DNA from: Kiritimatiellia bacterium
GTDB taxonomy: Bacteria > Verrucomicrobiota > Kiritimatiellia > RFP12 > UBA1067
Assembly (NCBI GenBank): GCA_017525225.1
Contig: JAFXTB010000162.1
Span: 1 to 64,000, forward strand
Direction of reading: 5' to 3'
DNA length: 64,000 bases
Positions 28,060-36,930 of the stretch are shown here, one piece after another. The first letter of the stretch is position 1, and every line of letters begins with the position of its first letter. Both the position numbers and the translations under genes were made by a program. The notes under the pieces were generated by a model. That model searched no databases, was not told the DNA's origin, and saw nothing but the letters and a program-made list of their open reading frames with translations.

Positions 28060-29430
28060 CTACTGGCACTCGATCACAAGATCGCGGCCTTCGTACGACG
28101 GCGGGACGTATCCATGCTGCGATCCCTGGACCCAGGTGATCTTCTTGTTGCCCGGTATGTTGTTCCAGAGCTTCGCAAGCCCCATCGGCGGACAGCAGTA
28201 GTCGCCCAGGCCGGCGCGCGTGATCTCGGTACGGCAGGTGGACGGTATGCGCCGGGCGAAGTTCGCCGCATCGTAGTAGCCCATCGCATCGGTCCACGGG
28301 ATGTACCATCCGTCGCTGGATATCTCGCGCTTGAGGCGCGTCCCGTTCATGAACATGTCGCAGCACCAGGTGATGCCGCTTTCCGCCTTGGTGACCCCTT
28401 CTCCGCAGCCGGCGGCCCATATCGTCTGCAGTCCGCCCTGGCTGCCGCCGGAGGCGATGAGATCCTTTCCGTTCCAACCCTCGACCGTCTTGAGGAACTG
28501 CAGCGCACGCTTGACGCGGAGCACCATGCCGTTGAAGTACGCGACCTCCGGGTCGGCGTTCTGCTTCGGGTCAAAGGCGTAGGAGTAGCCGTGCGAGCGC
28601 GTCTCCCAGCGGAGCGCCTTGGTGTCGGCATCGGTCGCGCCGAACTCCTCAAGCTTCAGACCGTGCGCGTTGATGTTGAACTCGATCTCCCCGCTGCGCA
28701 GGTATGCGGACTTTACGTGCCTGCAGGCGTCGCCGTTGTAGCCATGCGTCGAAAGACGACAGGGATATGTCTTGCCTGCATACACGTCCTTGGGGACGGA
28801 GAGGTAGCCGGTCACAGGACGCAGCCCGGCGCAGTCGACGCGCACCGCGAAGAAGCGGCAGTTCGCGTTGGGCGACTTTATCTCGATGCGGTCCGCCTTG
28901 ATCGGTACGAGGTCGAGGCGTTTGTACTGCTTCGCCCAGAATGCATCGAAGTCGGCGGGCTCCGGATGAGTGGCGAGCTGTTCGGGGCACACGCCGGCGC
29001 CGCCATCGAAGAACACGAACCTTTTGCGACGCTCGAACTCGTTCATCGCCCTGCGTCCCTCAGGCGTAGTCGTATCGCCGGTGTACACCTTCCTGTAGCG
29101 CGTGCCTGCCTTGTCGACGACATACGCCTCGAGGCGCACGAACCCCGGCTTGTCGATCTTGGCCTTGTAGGTGAACGGCATCGCGGAAAGCGGGATGCGC
29201 CCGTTCTCCTTCCCGCCGAAGTCATCGGTGCGCTTCCAGTCTAGGAAATACTCGCCCTCGGGGACGCTCCCCTCGACGCCCATCGCCGTCAGGGTGAAAG
29301 TCATCTCCTCACCTGGACGGTATGAAAGCGGCGACTTGTCGGTAACTCCCTTTATCCAGGCATTGTCGAGGGAACCTGCAAACACTACGCCGCATACGAG
29401 CGCGACCAGCGACACGATACGTTTCATCAT
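28060..29430 (-). CDS. Secreted acetyl-xylan-esterase-like alpha/beta hydrolase
   Basis: A 456-residue protein with a signal peptide to about residue 18. An N-terminal beta-rich domain (about 20-150) precedes an alpha/beta hydrolase domain of the acetyl xylan esterase (AXE1) type: CRLSTHGYNGD, the nucleophile elbow GGSQGG near residue 305, and a late His in GSQHGY. Members deacetylate xylan or oligosaccharides. AAAGGAG lies 5 nt before ATG 29430, or 8 nt before the adjacent ATG 29427, and either could start. It is the last gene of the minus-strand sugar operon. Confidence 0.78.
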   Translation of the reverse strand: MMKRIVSLVALVCGVVFAGSLDNAWIKGVTDKSPLSYRPGEEMTFTLTAMGVEGSVPEGEYFLDWKRTDDFGGKENGRIPLSAMPFTYKAKIDKPGFVRLEAYVVDKAGTRYRKVYTGDTTTPEGRRAMNEFERRKRFVFFDGGAGVCPEQLATHPEPADFDAFWAKQYKRLDLVPIKADRIEIKSPNANCRFFAVRVDCAGLRPVTGYLSVPKDVYAGKTYPCRLSTHGYNGDACRHVKSAYLRSGEIEFNINAHGLKLEEFGATDADTKALRWETRSHGYSYAFDPKQNADPEVAYFNGMVLRVKRALQFLKTVEGWNGKDLIASGGSQGGLQTIWAAGCGEGVTKAESGITWCCDMFMNGTRLKREISSDGWYIPWTDAMGYYDAANFARRIPSTCRTEITRAGLGDYCCPPMGLAKLWNNIPGNKKITWVQGSQHGYVPPSYEGRDLVIECQ

Positions 29431-29476
29431 CTTCACTCCTTTTGGTTTTTCATTACGTGCGGCGTCAGCCGCGCCT

Positions 29477-30970
29477 TTAGACAGTCTCTCCGTTCTGCGG
29501 CAATGCCCGGGCGGCTCCGTTTCCGCCATCTCGGACGAGAAGGCTAGCGACGGGCGCCACCACAAGGCATGCGACCATGCCGAAGAATCCGTAAAGCAGC
29601 AGATGGGGCTTGCCGGCCCACGGCAGCGCGTCCAGCCCGAACGTGACGGCATAGTTCGCCACGAGTCCGCACACTGCTCCGAAGCCGTTGACGCGCTTCA
29701 TGAAAAGCCCCATCAGGAAGAGGCTCCCGAGCCCTGCGGCGAGTATGCCGAGGAAGCGCTGGAACTGCTCGTAGATGGAGAATACGTCCATGTTGGCGAG
29801 AACGAGCGCGAAGCCGCCGCCGAAGATACCGGCGACGACCGTGCACACGCGGCCGCACATCAGCGGGTTGCGTCCCTTGAAGAGCCTCGTGTAGAAATCG
29901 GTCGTGAATGCGGACGCCGCCGAGTTGAGGTTCGCGGCAAGCGTGCTCACGGTCGCCGCGGCCACTGCGGCGAATACCACGCCCGAGACGCCGTTCGGCA
30001 GCATCTGCGCTATGTAGACGGGGAGGATCTGGTCGTTCTTGGCGAGAACGGGCGCGGCGACGTCCGGGCTGGAATGGTAGCATGTCCAGAGTCCCACACC
30101 GATAAGGAAGCAGAAGAGGCTCGTCGAGGCGGCGAGCACCACCTCCGTCCACATCGACTTGCGCGCCGCCGCGACGTCCTTCACCGCCATGTACCGCTGC
30201 ACGCAGCGCTGGTCGGATGTGTACTGCGCAAAGTTGGCGATGAACCCGCCGAGGAACACCACCCAGAAGCATGCGCGCGACCAGTCGCCCGAGAAGTCGA
30301 ACACGCGGAACTTCCCGTCGGCCATGCCGGTCTTCACGAAACCCGCGACACCGCCTTCAGTACCGAAGACGAGAAACGACATTATGAGCACCATCGTGCC
30401 GAGCAGGAGCAGCGCCTGTACGAAGTCGCTCCACACCACGGCCTCCAGCCCGCCGAGCGCGCTGTAGAGGATGGTGACCGTCATCACGAGCACTATCGCG
30501 AGGTTGACGTTCATGCCGGTGACGGCCGCGAGGGCCACGGCCGGCAGATACGTCACCACCGCGATGCTCGCAATCATGAAGAGTATGAACGCGCCCGAGG
30601 CGAAGAACCTGCATGCCGGATTGAAGCGCCGTTCAAGGTATTCGTATGCGCTCGTCAGGTTGAGTTCGCGGAAGAACGGCAGATACCATCGCGATGCGAT
30701 CACCACCGCCGGGAACGCGCCCAGGACGATCGGCAGGTACGTCATGTCGGATGCGTACACGAGCGCGGGGATGGAGAGGAACGTTATCGACGAGAACATG
30801 GCCGCGTAGAGCGAGAGCGACACCGCCCACCATGGCAGGTTGCCGCCACCCTTGAAGTAGTCGTCGGCGGAGCGGCTTCTGTGCATGAACCAGAATCCGA
30901 CGCCCGCGATCGCGGCGAGATACCCCAGGACTATGACCCAGTTGATCCAGTGGAACTGATGCGCGTGCAT
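29477..30970 (-). CDS. Sodium:solute symporter (SSS family)
   Basis: A 497-residue transporter with 12-13 hydrophobic helices. SSS features include SADDYFKGGGNLPWWAVSLSLYAAMFSSITF in the first helices, a YLERRFN segment after helix 3, and GGLEAVVWSDFVQ. The family imports sugars, sialic acid, amino acids or vitamins with sodium. Its start lies 2 nt after the aminotransferase stop, so it is probably co-translated. Here it is the likely importer for the operon substrate. Confidence 0.88.
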   Translation of the reverse strand: MHAHQFHWINWVIVLGYLAAIAGVGFWFMHRSRSADDYFKGGGNLPWWAVSLSLYAAMFSSITFLSIPALVYASDMTYLPIVLGAFPAVVIASRWYLPFFRELNLTSAYEYLERRFNPACRFFASGAFILFMIASIAVVTYLPAVALAAVTGMNVNLAIVLVMTVTILYSALGGLEAVVWSDFVQALLLLGTMVLIMSFLVFGTEGGVAGFVKTGMADGKFRVFDFSGDWSRACFWVVFLGGFIANFAQYTSDQRCVQRYMAVKDVAAARKSMWTEVVLAASTSLFCFLIGVGLWTCYHSSPDVAAPVLAKNDQILPVYIAQMLPNGVSGVVFAAVAAATVSTLAANLNSAASAFTTDFYTRLFKGRNPLMCGRVCTVVAGIFGGGFALVLANMDVFSIYEQFQRFLGILAAGLGSLFLMGLFMKRVNGFGAVCGLVANYAVTFGLDALPWAGKPHLLLYGFFGMVACLVVAPVASLLVRDGGNGAARALPQNGETV

Positions 30971-30972
30971 GG

Positions 30973-32286
30973 CTAGTTGATCCTTCCGAAGCCGCTTGCG
31001 GCGGGTTCTCCTTCCAGGCTTTCGCGCACCTTGCCTGCGGCGGCGAGCCGCGCGAGCGATGCGAACACCTCGTCGACCGCCGCCGCGTAGCGGTCCACAT
31101 GCTCGAAGGAATGCGCGTACATGGCGTAGAAGCCCGCGCTCGCGAGGAATCCACGCTTCAGCATCTCCTGCGTGAAATAGGATATCCTGACGGCATGATC
31201 CTCCGCGAACGAGAAATGGATGAGGGGCTTGAAGCCGCCGATGTGGATCTCGAGGCCATGCTTCGCGGCAGACCTCTCCCATGCCTCCCACACGCGATCC
31301 GAGATGGCAAGCATGTGGGTGGACGCATCGACGCGCACGAACTTGCCGATCATCGCAAGTGCCGCCGCCGGCCCCACGCGCTCCGTCCAGGCAGTCGAGG
31401 TTATGAAGGCGTCCTGCGCATACGACATCACGCTTCTGCGGCCGATCACCGCCGATATCGGGAATCCGTTGCCCAGCGCCTTGGAGAACACGGCGATGTC
31501 GGGCCGGAAGCCGAGCTTCAGGTGCGCGCCGCCGTTGCACATGCGGAACGCGGCCGTGATCTCGTCCAGGATGAGCGGCACCTTCCTCTTCGCAGCCTCG
31601 GCGTGGATCGCATCCATGAACGCCTGGTCGGGTTCGTAGTTGCGGATGGGCTCCATTACGATGGCGGCGAGATCGTCCCCCGCGCGGTCCAGCGCCGCCA
31701 GGAAGTCCGCCACGTCGTTGTAGCGGAACGGGATCGTGGTTCCGGCTAGCCCCTTCGGCACGCCGTTGGGGTTGAGCCCCGAGATCCAGTGGTCGTCCAG
31801 CGCGCCGCTCTTGCCGAGGTTCGCGGCGAGATACCAATCGAACCAGCCATGGTAGCCGCAGAACACTACCGTGTCCCTGCCCGTCGCGGTGCGCGCGATC
31901 CTCACCGCCACCGCCATCGCCTCGCCGCCGCCGCGCGCGAAGCGCACCTGCTCCGCCCACGGATGCAGCTCGATGAGCTTTTCGGCGAGCACCACCTCCT
32001 CCGGCGGATTGAGCGTCGAGGCGGAACCGTCATCCACGACCCGCTTCACGGCGGCGTTCACCTCGTCGTCCGCATAGCCGAGGACGGTCGCCCCGATGCC
32101 GCACATGCTGAAGTCGAGGTAGGTGTTGCCGTCGAGGTCCGTCACCTCCACGCCCTTGGCCTTCGAGAAATACCCTGGCCAGACTCCGCGCGCGTAGCGG
32201 TCTGGGCGCTTCGAGAGAAGCTGCGTCATTCCGGGTATGATGTCCGCCGCCTTGGCCTGCAGCGCGAGAGACTTAGTCCTGTCCAT
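30973..32286 (-). CDS. Class III PLP aminotransferase, HemL-like
   Basis: A 437-residue enzyme related to glutamate-1-semialdehyde aminomutase. The PLP Lys is in VFSKALGNGFPISAVIGRR near residue 270. The cofactor-binding DEITAAFRM and the N-terminal GVEVTDLDGNTYLDFSMCGIGATVLGY match the family. Its setting, between an SDR and a symporter and away from tetrapyrrole genes, argues against haem synthesis. It more likely transaminates a sugar- or keto-acid-derived aldehyde. The substrate is unknown. Confidence 0.8.
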   Translation of the reverse strand: MDRTKSLALQAKAADIIPGMTQLLSKRPDRYARGVWPGYFSKAKGVEVTDLDGNTYLDFSMCGIGATVLGYADDEVNAAVKRVVDDGSASTLNPPEEVVLAEKLIELHPWAEQVRFARGGGEAMAVAVRIARTATGRDTVVFCGYHGWFDWYLAANLGKSGALDDHWISGLNPNGVPKGLAGTTIPFRYNDVADFLAALDRAGDDLAAIVMEPIRNYEPDQAFMDAIHAEAAKRKVPLILDEITAAFRMCNGGAHLKLGFRPDIAVFSKALGNGFPISAVIGRRSVMSYAQDAFITSTAWTERVGPAAALAMIGKFVRVDASTHMLAISDRVWEAWERSAAKHGLEIHIGGFKPLIHFSFAEDHAVRISYFTQEMLKRGFLASAGFYAMYAHSFEHVDRYAAAVDEVFASLARLAAAGKVRESLEGEPAASGFGRIN

Positions 32287-32302
32287 GTCCGTCCGTCCTT
32301 TC

Positions 32303-33043
32303 CTACCAGATGCTCCAGCCGCCGTCCACGACGATGTTCTGTCCAGTGATGTACGCGGACCTGTCCGACACGAGGAAGTCCACAGACCCCACGGTCTCGT
32401 CGTCCGTCATCATCCGTCCCATCGGGCAGAGCTTGGCGTAGCGGGCCTTGAAGCTGTCGTCCACGCGCCCCTCCACGCCGCCGTAAGTCACGCAGTTGAC
32501 GGCGATGTGCCTGTCGGCGAAGCACACGGCAAGGCATTTCGTGAGATGTATGAGCGCCGCCTTCGCGCAGGCGTACTGCAGGGCCGGACGGAACGGCCCC
32601 TCGTAGAGATGCGGATTGAAGGAGTTCATGCCGTACATGGACGACACGTTCACGACGTGCTTCAACGGATGGCTTTTCGCCAGCACAACGGAGAGCCTGT
32701 ACGGCAGCACCACGTCGATGCGGTACTCGGCGAGCCAGTTGGCGTCGGGCACGGTGCCGTCCGCATCAACGCCGAGCGCGCCGAGATCGCGGGCGTTGTT
32801 GACGAGATCCGCCACCTTCACGCCCAGGCTCTCCAGCCCCACCGCCACGCGCATGGGAGCGTCCGTCTCGCTGAAATCCACCTTTATGCCGTGTAGGCGC
32901 TCGCGCCCGGCGATCGTCCTTTCGATGTTCTCGTCGCTGCGGGAGGTGAACACTACGGTCCTTCCCGCGCTGTGGAAATGCTCCACCAGCCGCGAACCTA
33001 TCTTACCCGTGCCGCCGGTTATCAGGATCGCTCCATCGCTCAT
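32303..33043 (-). CDS. Short-chain dehydrogenase/reductase
   Basis: A 246-residue classical SDR. The nucleotide-binding TGGTGKIGSRL is at residues 9-19. NNARD stands in place of the usual NNAG. The catalytic Ser is in VNVSSMYG and the Tyr/Lys pair in YACAK, and it ends DGGWSIW. It probably oxidises or reduces a hydroxyl on the operon substrate. It overlaps the preceding Gfo/Idh gene by ATGA. Confidence 0.85.
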   Translation of the reverse strand: MSDGAILITGGTGKIGSRLVEHFHSAGRTVVFTSRSDENIERTIAGRERLHGIKVDFSETDAPMRVAVGLESLGVKVADLVNNARDLGALGVDADGTVPDANWLAEYRIDVVLPYRLSVVLAKSHPLKHVVNVSSMYGMNSFNPHLYEGPFRPALQYACAKAALIHLTKCLAVCFADRHIAVNCVTYGGVEGRVDDSFKARYAKLCPMGRMMTDDETVGSVDFLVSDRSAYITGQNIVVDGGWSIW

Positions 33044-33921
33044 TGCGCATTCCCCCGCTCAAGGATGTCCATCACCTTCATCGTTATCTCGCGGGAATCG
33101 TTCACGCGCTCCTTGCGGACGATCCCGACGAACTGCGCCAGCGCGTTTCTGAACATGAAGAACGTGCCGCCGAAATCCACCTCGGCCGCGCCAGCCGTGC
33201 CGAACGCCTGTATGCGGAAGCCGCACTGCGCGCCGTAGAGCGTGGTGAAGGTAGTGGTCATGCCGTTGGCCCACTTTAGCGAGACGATCTTGTTCGTGTC
33301 GTTGGAGATGACGTTGTGCGAGAGGATGGGCGTACGCCAGTCGAACAGGTGCATCGCAGGCTCCACCACATGGATCGCGTACTTCTTCCAGTCCTTGATC
33401 ACGAACGCCTGGATGTGGCGGATCTCGCCTATGTCCTTCAGCTTCAGCCCGTCGGAATAGGCCAGGGCCGAGCAGGTGAATATCTGCCCGGGATACCTCT
33501 CCAGCGCGTATATCTCCTCCGCCTCCTGGATGGTGCGCCCGAGGGGCTTGTCGATGTAGATCGGAAGCCCCGCCTCGATGAACGGCCTGGCCATCGCGAA
33601 GTGGTTCTCGGGGTCGTCGCGCGCGAGCAGCACCGCATCGACCTGGCCTATCATGTCCTCCATCTTCTCCACGACGTTCGGGATGAGCGACGCCTTCGCC
33701 ACATGGCGCGATATCGCCGCGTCCTGCGTCCAGATGTGCGTGACGTGCGCGCCGGGGATGCAGTCGTCGGGGAACTTCTGCTTCGAGAGGTACTCGGGGA
33801 TCACCGGGAAGCCGCAGTCCTTCATGTACTCCATGTCGCATCCGTTGAAGATGGCCGACCAGGAGTACGGGTGCCCGTTGCCCTCGCTGAGACCGATGAC
33901 GCCAAGCCGCAGATCGTTCAT
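33040..33921 (-). CDS. Gfo/Idh/MocA-family oxidoreductase
   Basis: A 293-residue protein starting at ATG 33921, after GAGG. The N-terminus LRLGVIGLSEGNGHPYSW replaces the canonical GxGxxG. IYIDKPLGRTIQEAEEI carries the family DKP-type motif near residue 135. The C-terminal half has the mixed-sheet substrate domain. The variant dinucleotide loop resembles a divergent subgroup common in planctomycete-type genomes, and cofactor use is uncertain. The start lies 2 nt after the aldo/keto reductase stop. Confidence 0.72.
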   Translation of the reverse strand: MNDLRLGVIGLSEGNGHPYSWSAIFNGCDMEYMKDCGFPVIPEYLSKQKFPDDCIPGAHVTHIWTQDAAISRHVAKASLIPNVVEKMEDMIGQVDAVLLARDDPENHFAMARPFIEAGLPIYIDKPLGRTIQEAEEIYALERYPGQIFTCSALAYSDGLKLKDIGEIRHIQAFVIKDWKKYAIHVVEPAMHLFDWRTPILSHNVISNDTNKIVSLKWANGMTTTFTTLYGAQCGFRIQAFGTAGAAEVDFGGTFFMFRNALAQFVGIVRKERVNDSREITMKVMDILERGNAQ

Positions 33922-33923
33922 TG

Positions 33924-34817
33924 TCACTTCCTCCACTTGTTCGGCATGAATATGGACTGGTCGATGTCGGTGAAGCGGGCGGCTATCTCCTCGATCATGC
34001 CTGCCGGGACATCCTCGCCGAAGTCGTGAACGATCTCTTTGAGCTGGCCGATGTTGTCGACGCCGAAGACGATGTGCGAGATCTGCGGCTGGGACCGCAC
34101 GTACGCGATCGCGAGCGTGCGGCGCGTGATGCCATGCGCCACGCACGCGGCCTCCAGCTCGGCGACAAAGGGCCGCGTCGCCGCCAGGCGCTCGGGTATC
34201 GCATCCAGCGGCATGAGCATGAGCCCCTGCACGAAGGCCGAGCGCGTATGCACGTCGATGCCGCGCGCGGCGGCAGCGGAGAGGAATCCGCCCGTCTTCA
34301 TGCGCTGGTCGAGTATGCTGAACGGCGCCTGGACGAAATCCACCGTCTCCGGCGGAATGCACGCCATCGCCTCAGACGTCTCGTACACGGAGAAGCCCAC
34401 GTGCCTCGCAAGCCCGGCCGACTTCAACGCCGCCATCGCGCCGATGATGGCGGGGTTGCCCGCCGCAACCGGATCGTGGCAGATGTAGGCGTCGAGGTAG
34501 TCCGTCCTGAGGCGCCTGAGCGAAGTCTCGGCGGCGGACCTTAGATGCGCCGGATACGCCGCCGCATCCGCCCCCTCGAAGATCTTCGTTCCGAACTTGG
34601 ATATGACCTGCAGGCTTTCGCGCGGCAGGGTCCGCCTCGCGAGGAACTCGCCCACTACCTCCTCCGCTGTGCCGTATGCGGCGGCGGTGTCGATCGCGTC
34701 CACGCCGTTCTGCGTGGCGTAGTCGAGCATCGCCAGCGAATCCTCCAGGGGCGGACGCTTCCCGCCCTGGACGCCATAGTCCATTCCGAACTGGACAGTC
34801 CCGATGCAGAGTCCCAT
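33924..34817 (-). CDS. Aldo/keto reductase
   Basis: A 297-residue TIM-barrel oxidoreductase. It has the N-terminal IGTVQFGMDYG, the catalytic Asp/Tyr segment AIDTAAAYGTAEEVVGEFL, Lys in VISKFG, and His in YICHDPV. The C-terminal FGVDNIGQLKE segment likely contacts the NADPH phosphate. The family reduces aldehydes or ketones, or oxidises sugars. It sits 9 nt after the aldolase gene in the operon. Confidence 0.85.
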   Translation of the reverse strand: MGLCIGTVQFGMDYGVQGGKRPPLEDSLAMLDYATQNGVDAIDTAAAYGTAEEVVGEFLARRTLPRESLQVISKFGTKIFEGADAAAYPAHLRSAAETSLRRLRTDYLDAYICHDPVAAGNPAIIGAMAALKSAGLARHVGFSVYETSEAMACIPPETVDFVQAPFSILDQRMKTGGFLSAAAARGIDVHTRSAFVQGLMLMPLDAIPERLAATRPFVAELEAACVAHGITRRTLAIAYVRSQPQISHIVFGVDNIGQLKEIVHDFGEDVPAGMIEEIAARFTDIDQSIFMPNKWRK

Positions 34818-34826
34818 GGTTTCCCC

Positions 34827-35768
34827 CTATCTGAGAGCTGCGTTCTTGGGCACTATCCCCAGATCGGCGAACCGCTTGACCCACTTGCGCTCCTCGGCCT
34901 GGGAAAGAGGCTCGTAGGGGCGGCGCGCGGGACCGCAGTCGATGCCGATGTGCTTTGCGAGAGCCTTCCAGCAGGACCAGTTCTCGTCGGCGATCATGAC
35001 CTCGACGAAGCGGTTCACCTCGTCCTGCCACTTCGCCGCCTGGGCGAAATCGTTGCGCATGCAGCACTCGTAGATGTTCGCGAAGTGGCGTGGCAGGAAG
35101 TTCTCGCTGGTGCCGATCGCGCCGGAGAAGACGTTCCCCAGCGCCATGGCGCATGCGAACTGCTCGTCGCGGCCGGCGAAGAAGATGGCCTCCTTGTTCA
35201 GCCGGCGCTTGAGGCACTGCACGGCGTAGTAGTCGCCGCCGGTGTACTTCATCCCCTTCACGTTCTTGAGGTCGAAGAGCCTCACGTCGCGGTCGGGCAC
35301 CAGCGAGGCGCGGAAGCAGTAGACCATGAACGGAAGGTCGGTCGCCTCGGAGATGTCGCGGTAGTGACGGTACTGCGCCTCGAACGTCTGCCCGAAATAG
35401 ACGGGGGCGACGGACGACACCCAGTCGCATCCGACCTTGGCGGCCTCGCGCGCCAGCTCGATGGAATCGTCGGTGCGAACGGCGCCGACATGGGCGATCA
35501 GCTTGCAGCGCCCCTTCGCCACGCGTGCGGCGCGGCGGAACACCTGCTTGCGCTCGGCCACGCTCAGTAGCATTCCCTCGCCGGATGAGCCGGTGAGGTA
35601 GAAGCCGCGCAGTCCGCCTGCGATGCCGTACTCCATCAGCTGCTCTATCGCACCCTCGTTGATGCGGTAGTCTTTCGTGAAGGGCGTCATCATCGCCGCG
35701 TATGGACCGCCCATGTCCTTGAAGCATCCGCTCTGCGGAAGCGTCAGAGTGCCATTTTTGCCTTTCAT
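34827..35768 (-). CDS. DapA/NanA-family aldolase (dihydrodipicolinate synthase-like)
   Basis: A 313-residue class I aldolase. GSSGEG near residue 61 is the pyruvate-carboxylate loop, the Tyr is in FMVYCFRA, and the Schiff-base Lys is in VKGMKYTGGD. Family members add pyruvate to, or release it from, aldehydes (dihydrodipicolinate, sialic acid, 2-keto-3-deoxy sugar acids). GSSGEG rather than TTGE, and the catabolic neighbours, favour a sugar-acid lyase over lysine synthesis. Confidence 0.82.
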   Translation of the reverse strand: MKGKNGTLTLPQSGCFKDMGGPYAAMMTPFTKDYRINEGAIEQLMEYGIAGGLRGFYLTGSSGEGMLLSVAERKQVFRRAARVAKGRCKLIAHVGAVRTDDSIELAREAAKVGCDWVSSVAPVYFGQTFEAQYRHYRDISEATDLPFMVYCFRASLVPDRDVRLFDLKNVKGMKYTGGDYYAVQCLKRRLNKEAIFFAGRDEQFACAMALGNVFSGAIGTSENFLPRHFANIYECCMRNDFAQAAKWQDEVNRFVEVMIADENWSCWKALAKHIGIDCGPARRPYEPLSQAEERKWVKRFADLGIVPKNAALR

Positions 35769-35793
35769 GATCCTAATTCCTTTCCTTGCATTT

Positions 35794-36930
35794 TCAAAGG
35801 TCTGCCATCGTCACAACGGGGATGTCCTTCTTGAGCGTCATGCGCATCGGCTTGAGCGCCGAGGCGTCGAACGCATATCCCTTCTTCATGTCGAGCGGCC
35901 ACACCACGGGCGCCGTGTTGAGGATCGTCGCCTGGAAGCCCTGCATGGTTGCGCCCATGCTGCCCGTATGCGATGAATTGCAGCCCTCGTTCTCGATCAC
36001 GAACGGATACCTGTACCCCTTGGCCATGAGATTCTGCAGGAAGGCCGTCCAGTCCATCGAGTCGCTGCCGCCGAAGCCTGGCAGGCGCGGCTCGTAGTGG
36101 AGGCGGTCCCATTCATTCGCCGGCTGCGGCACCTTGGCCCTCTTCGCGAGGCGGTCGTCCACCTTCTGCATCGGATAGAGGCGTCCCCAGTGGATCGCGG
36201 CGACGGAATGCGCGAAGTTGCGCGTACCCTTGATGTGGATGCGGCGGATGCGCGAGAAGTCGCTGGCGTTGATGACCTCCACGGGGTCGATGTGCTGCCA
36301 TACGTCGTGCGACGGATCGTAGGTCTCGGCGTGGGCCTTGGACGGGATGAGCGTGTACATCAGCTTGCGCGCGGCTAGGCAGCCGGGCAGGTTGTTGTAG
36401 CAGTCCGGCGCGGTGACGGGCTGCCAGCCCTCCATCGGGCAGTTCTCGTAGCAGAGCGTCACGCCAAGCGACTCGGCGTACTTCACGATCGGCGTGAACA
36501 CACGCTTGTACTCCATGAGGTTCTTCTCGAACCCGCCGTCCTCGCGCCCGAGCGCGTTGTTGTAGCCCACGAACGTGCCGCAGACGACGTCGTTCGCGTC
36601 GCCGCCAAGGAGCGCCGCGATGCGGATGAGCCTGAGGATGTGGTTCTGGCTCTTGACCCGCTGCGACTCATCGCCGCCGATCAGGTTGTCGTATGCGCCC
36701 ACGGATACGCGCAGTCCCTCCTTGTTGCAGCGGTCGACCACCTTCTTCGCCGCCTCGAGATCGAAGGTCTCGTAGTCGAGATGCGTGGCGGTGTGGTCCT
36801 TGCGGGTGCCGTCGCGGCGGAACACGCAAAGCTCCAGCCCCTGCGCACCTACGGATCTTGCGCGCTTAACCACCTGGTCGAAGCTCTGCCCCGGAAAGGC
36901 CGAGGTCATGAGCCATATTGGATTGTTCAT
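35794..36930 (-). CDS. Xylose-isomerase-like TIM-barrel sugar isomerase/epimerase
   Basis: A 378-residue protein starting at ATG 36930, which overlaps the cytochrome gene by ATGA. The sequence pattern (QGLELCVFRRDG, LCYENCPMEGW, RIRRIHIKGT, YPFVIENEG) is that of AP-endonuclease family 2/xylose isomerase-like barrels. Glu and His ligands for a divalent metal are at the expected strand ends. It is longer than the usual 270-300 residues. It probably isomerises or epimerises the sugar handled by this operon. Confidence 0.75.
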   Translation of the reverse strand: MNNPIWLMTSAFPGQSFDQVVKRARSVGAQGLELCVFRRDGTRKDHTATHLDYETFDLEAAKKVVDRCNKEGLRVSVGAYDNLIGGDESQRVKSQNHILRLIRIAALLGGDANDVVCGTFVGYNNALGREDGGFEKNLMEYKRVFTPIVKYAESLGVTLCYENCPMEGWQPVTAPDCYNNLPGCLAARKLMYTLIPSKAHAETYDPSHDVWQHIDPVEVINASDFSRIRRIHIKGTRNFAHSVAAIHWGRLYPMQKVDDRLAKRAKVPQPANEWDRLHYEPRLPGFGGSDSMDWTAFLQNLMAKGYRYPFVIENEGCNSSHTGSMGATMQGFQATILNTAPVVWPLDMKKGYAFDASALKPMRMTLKKDIPVVTMADL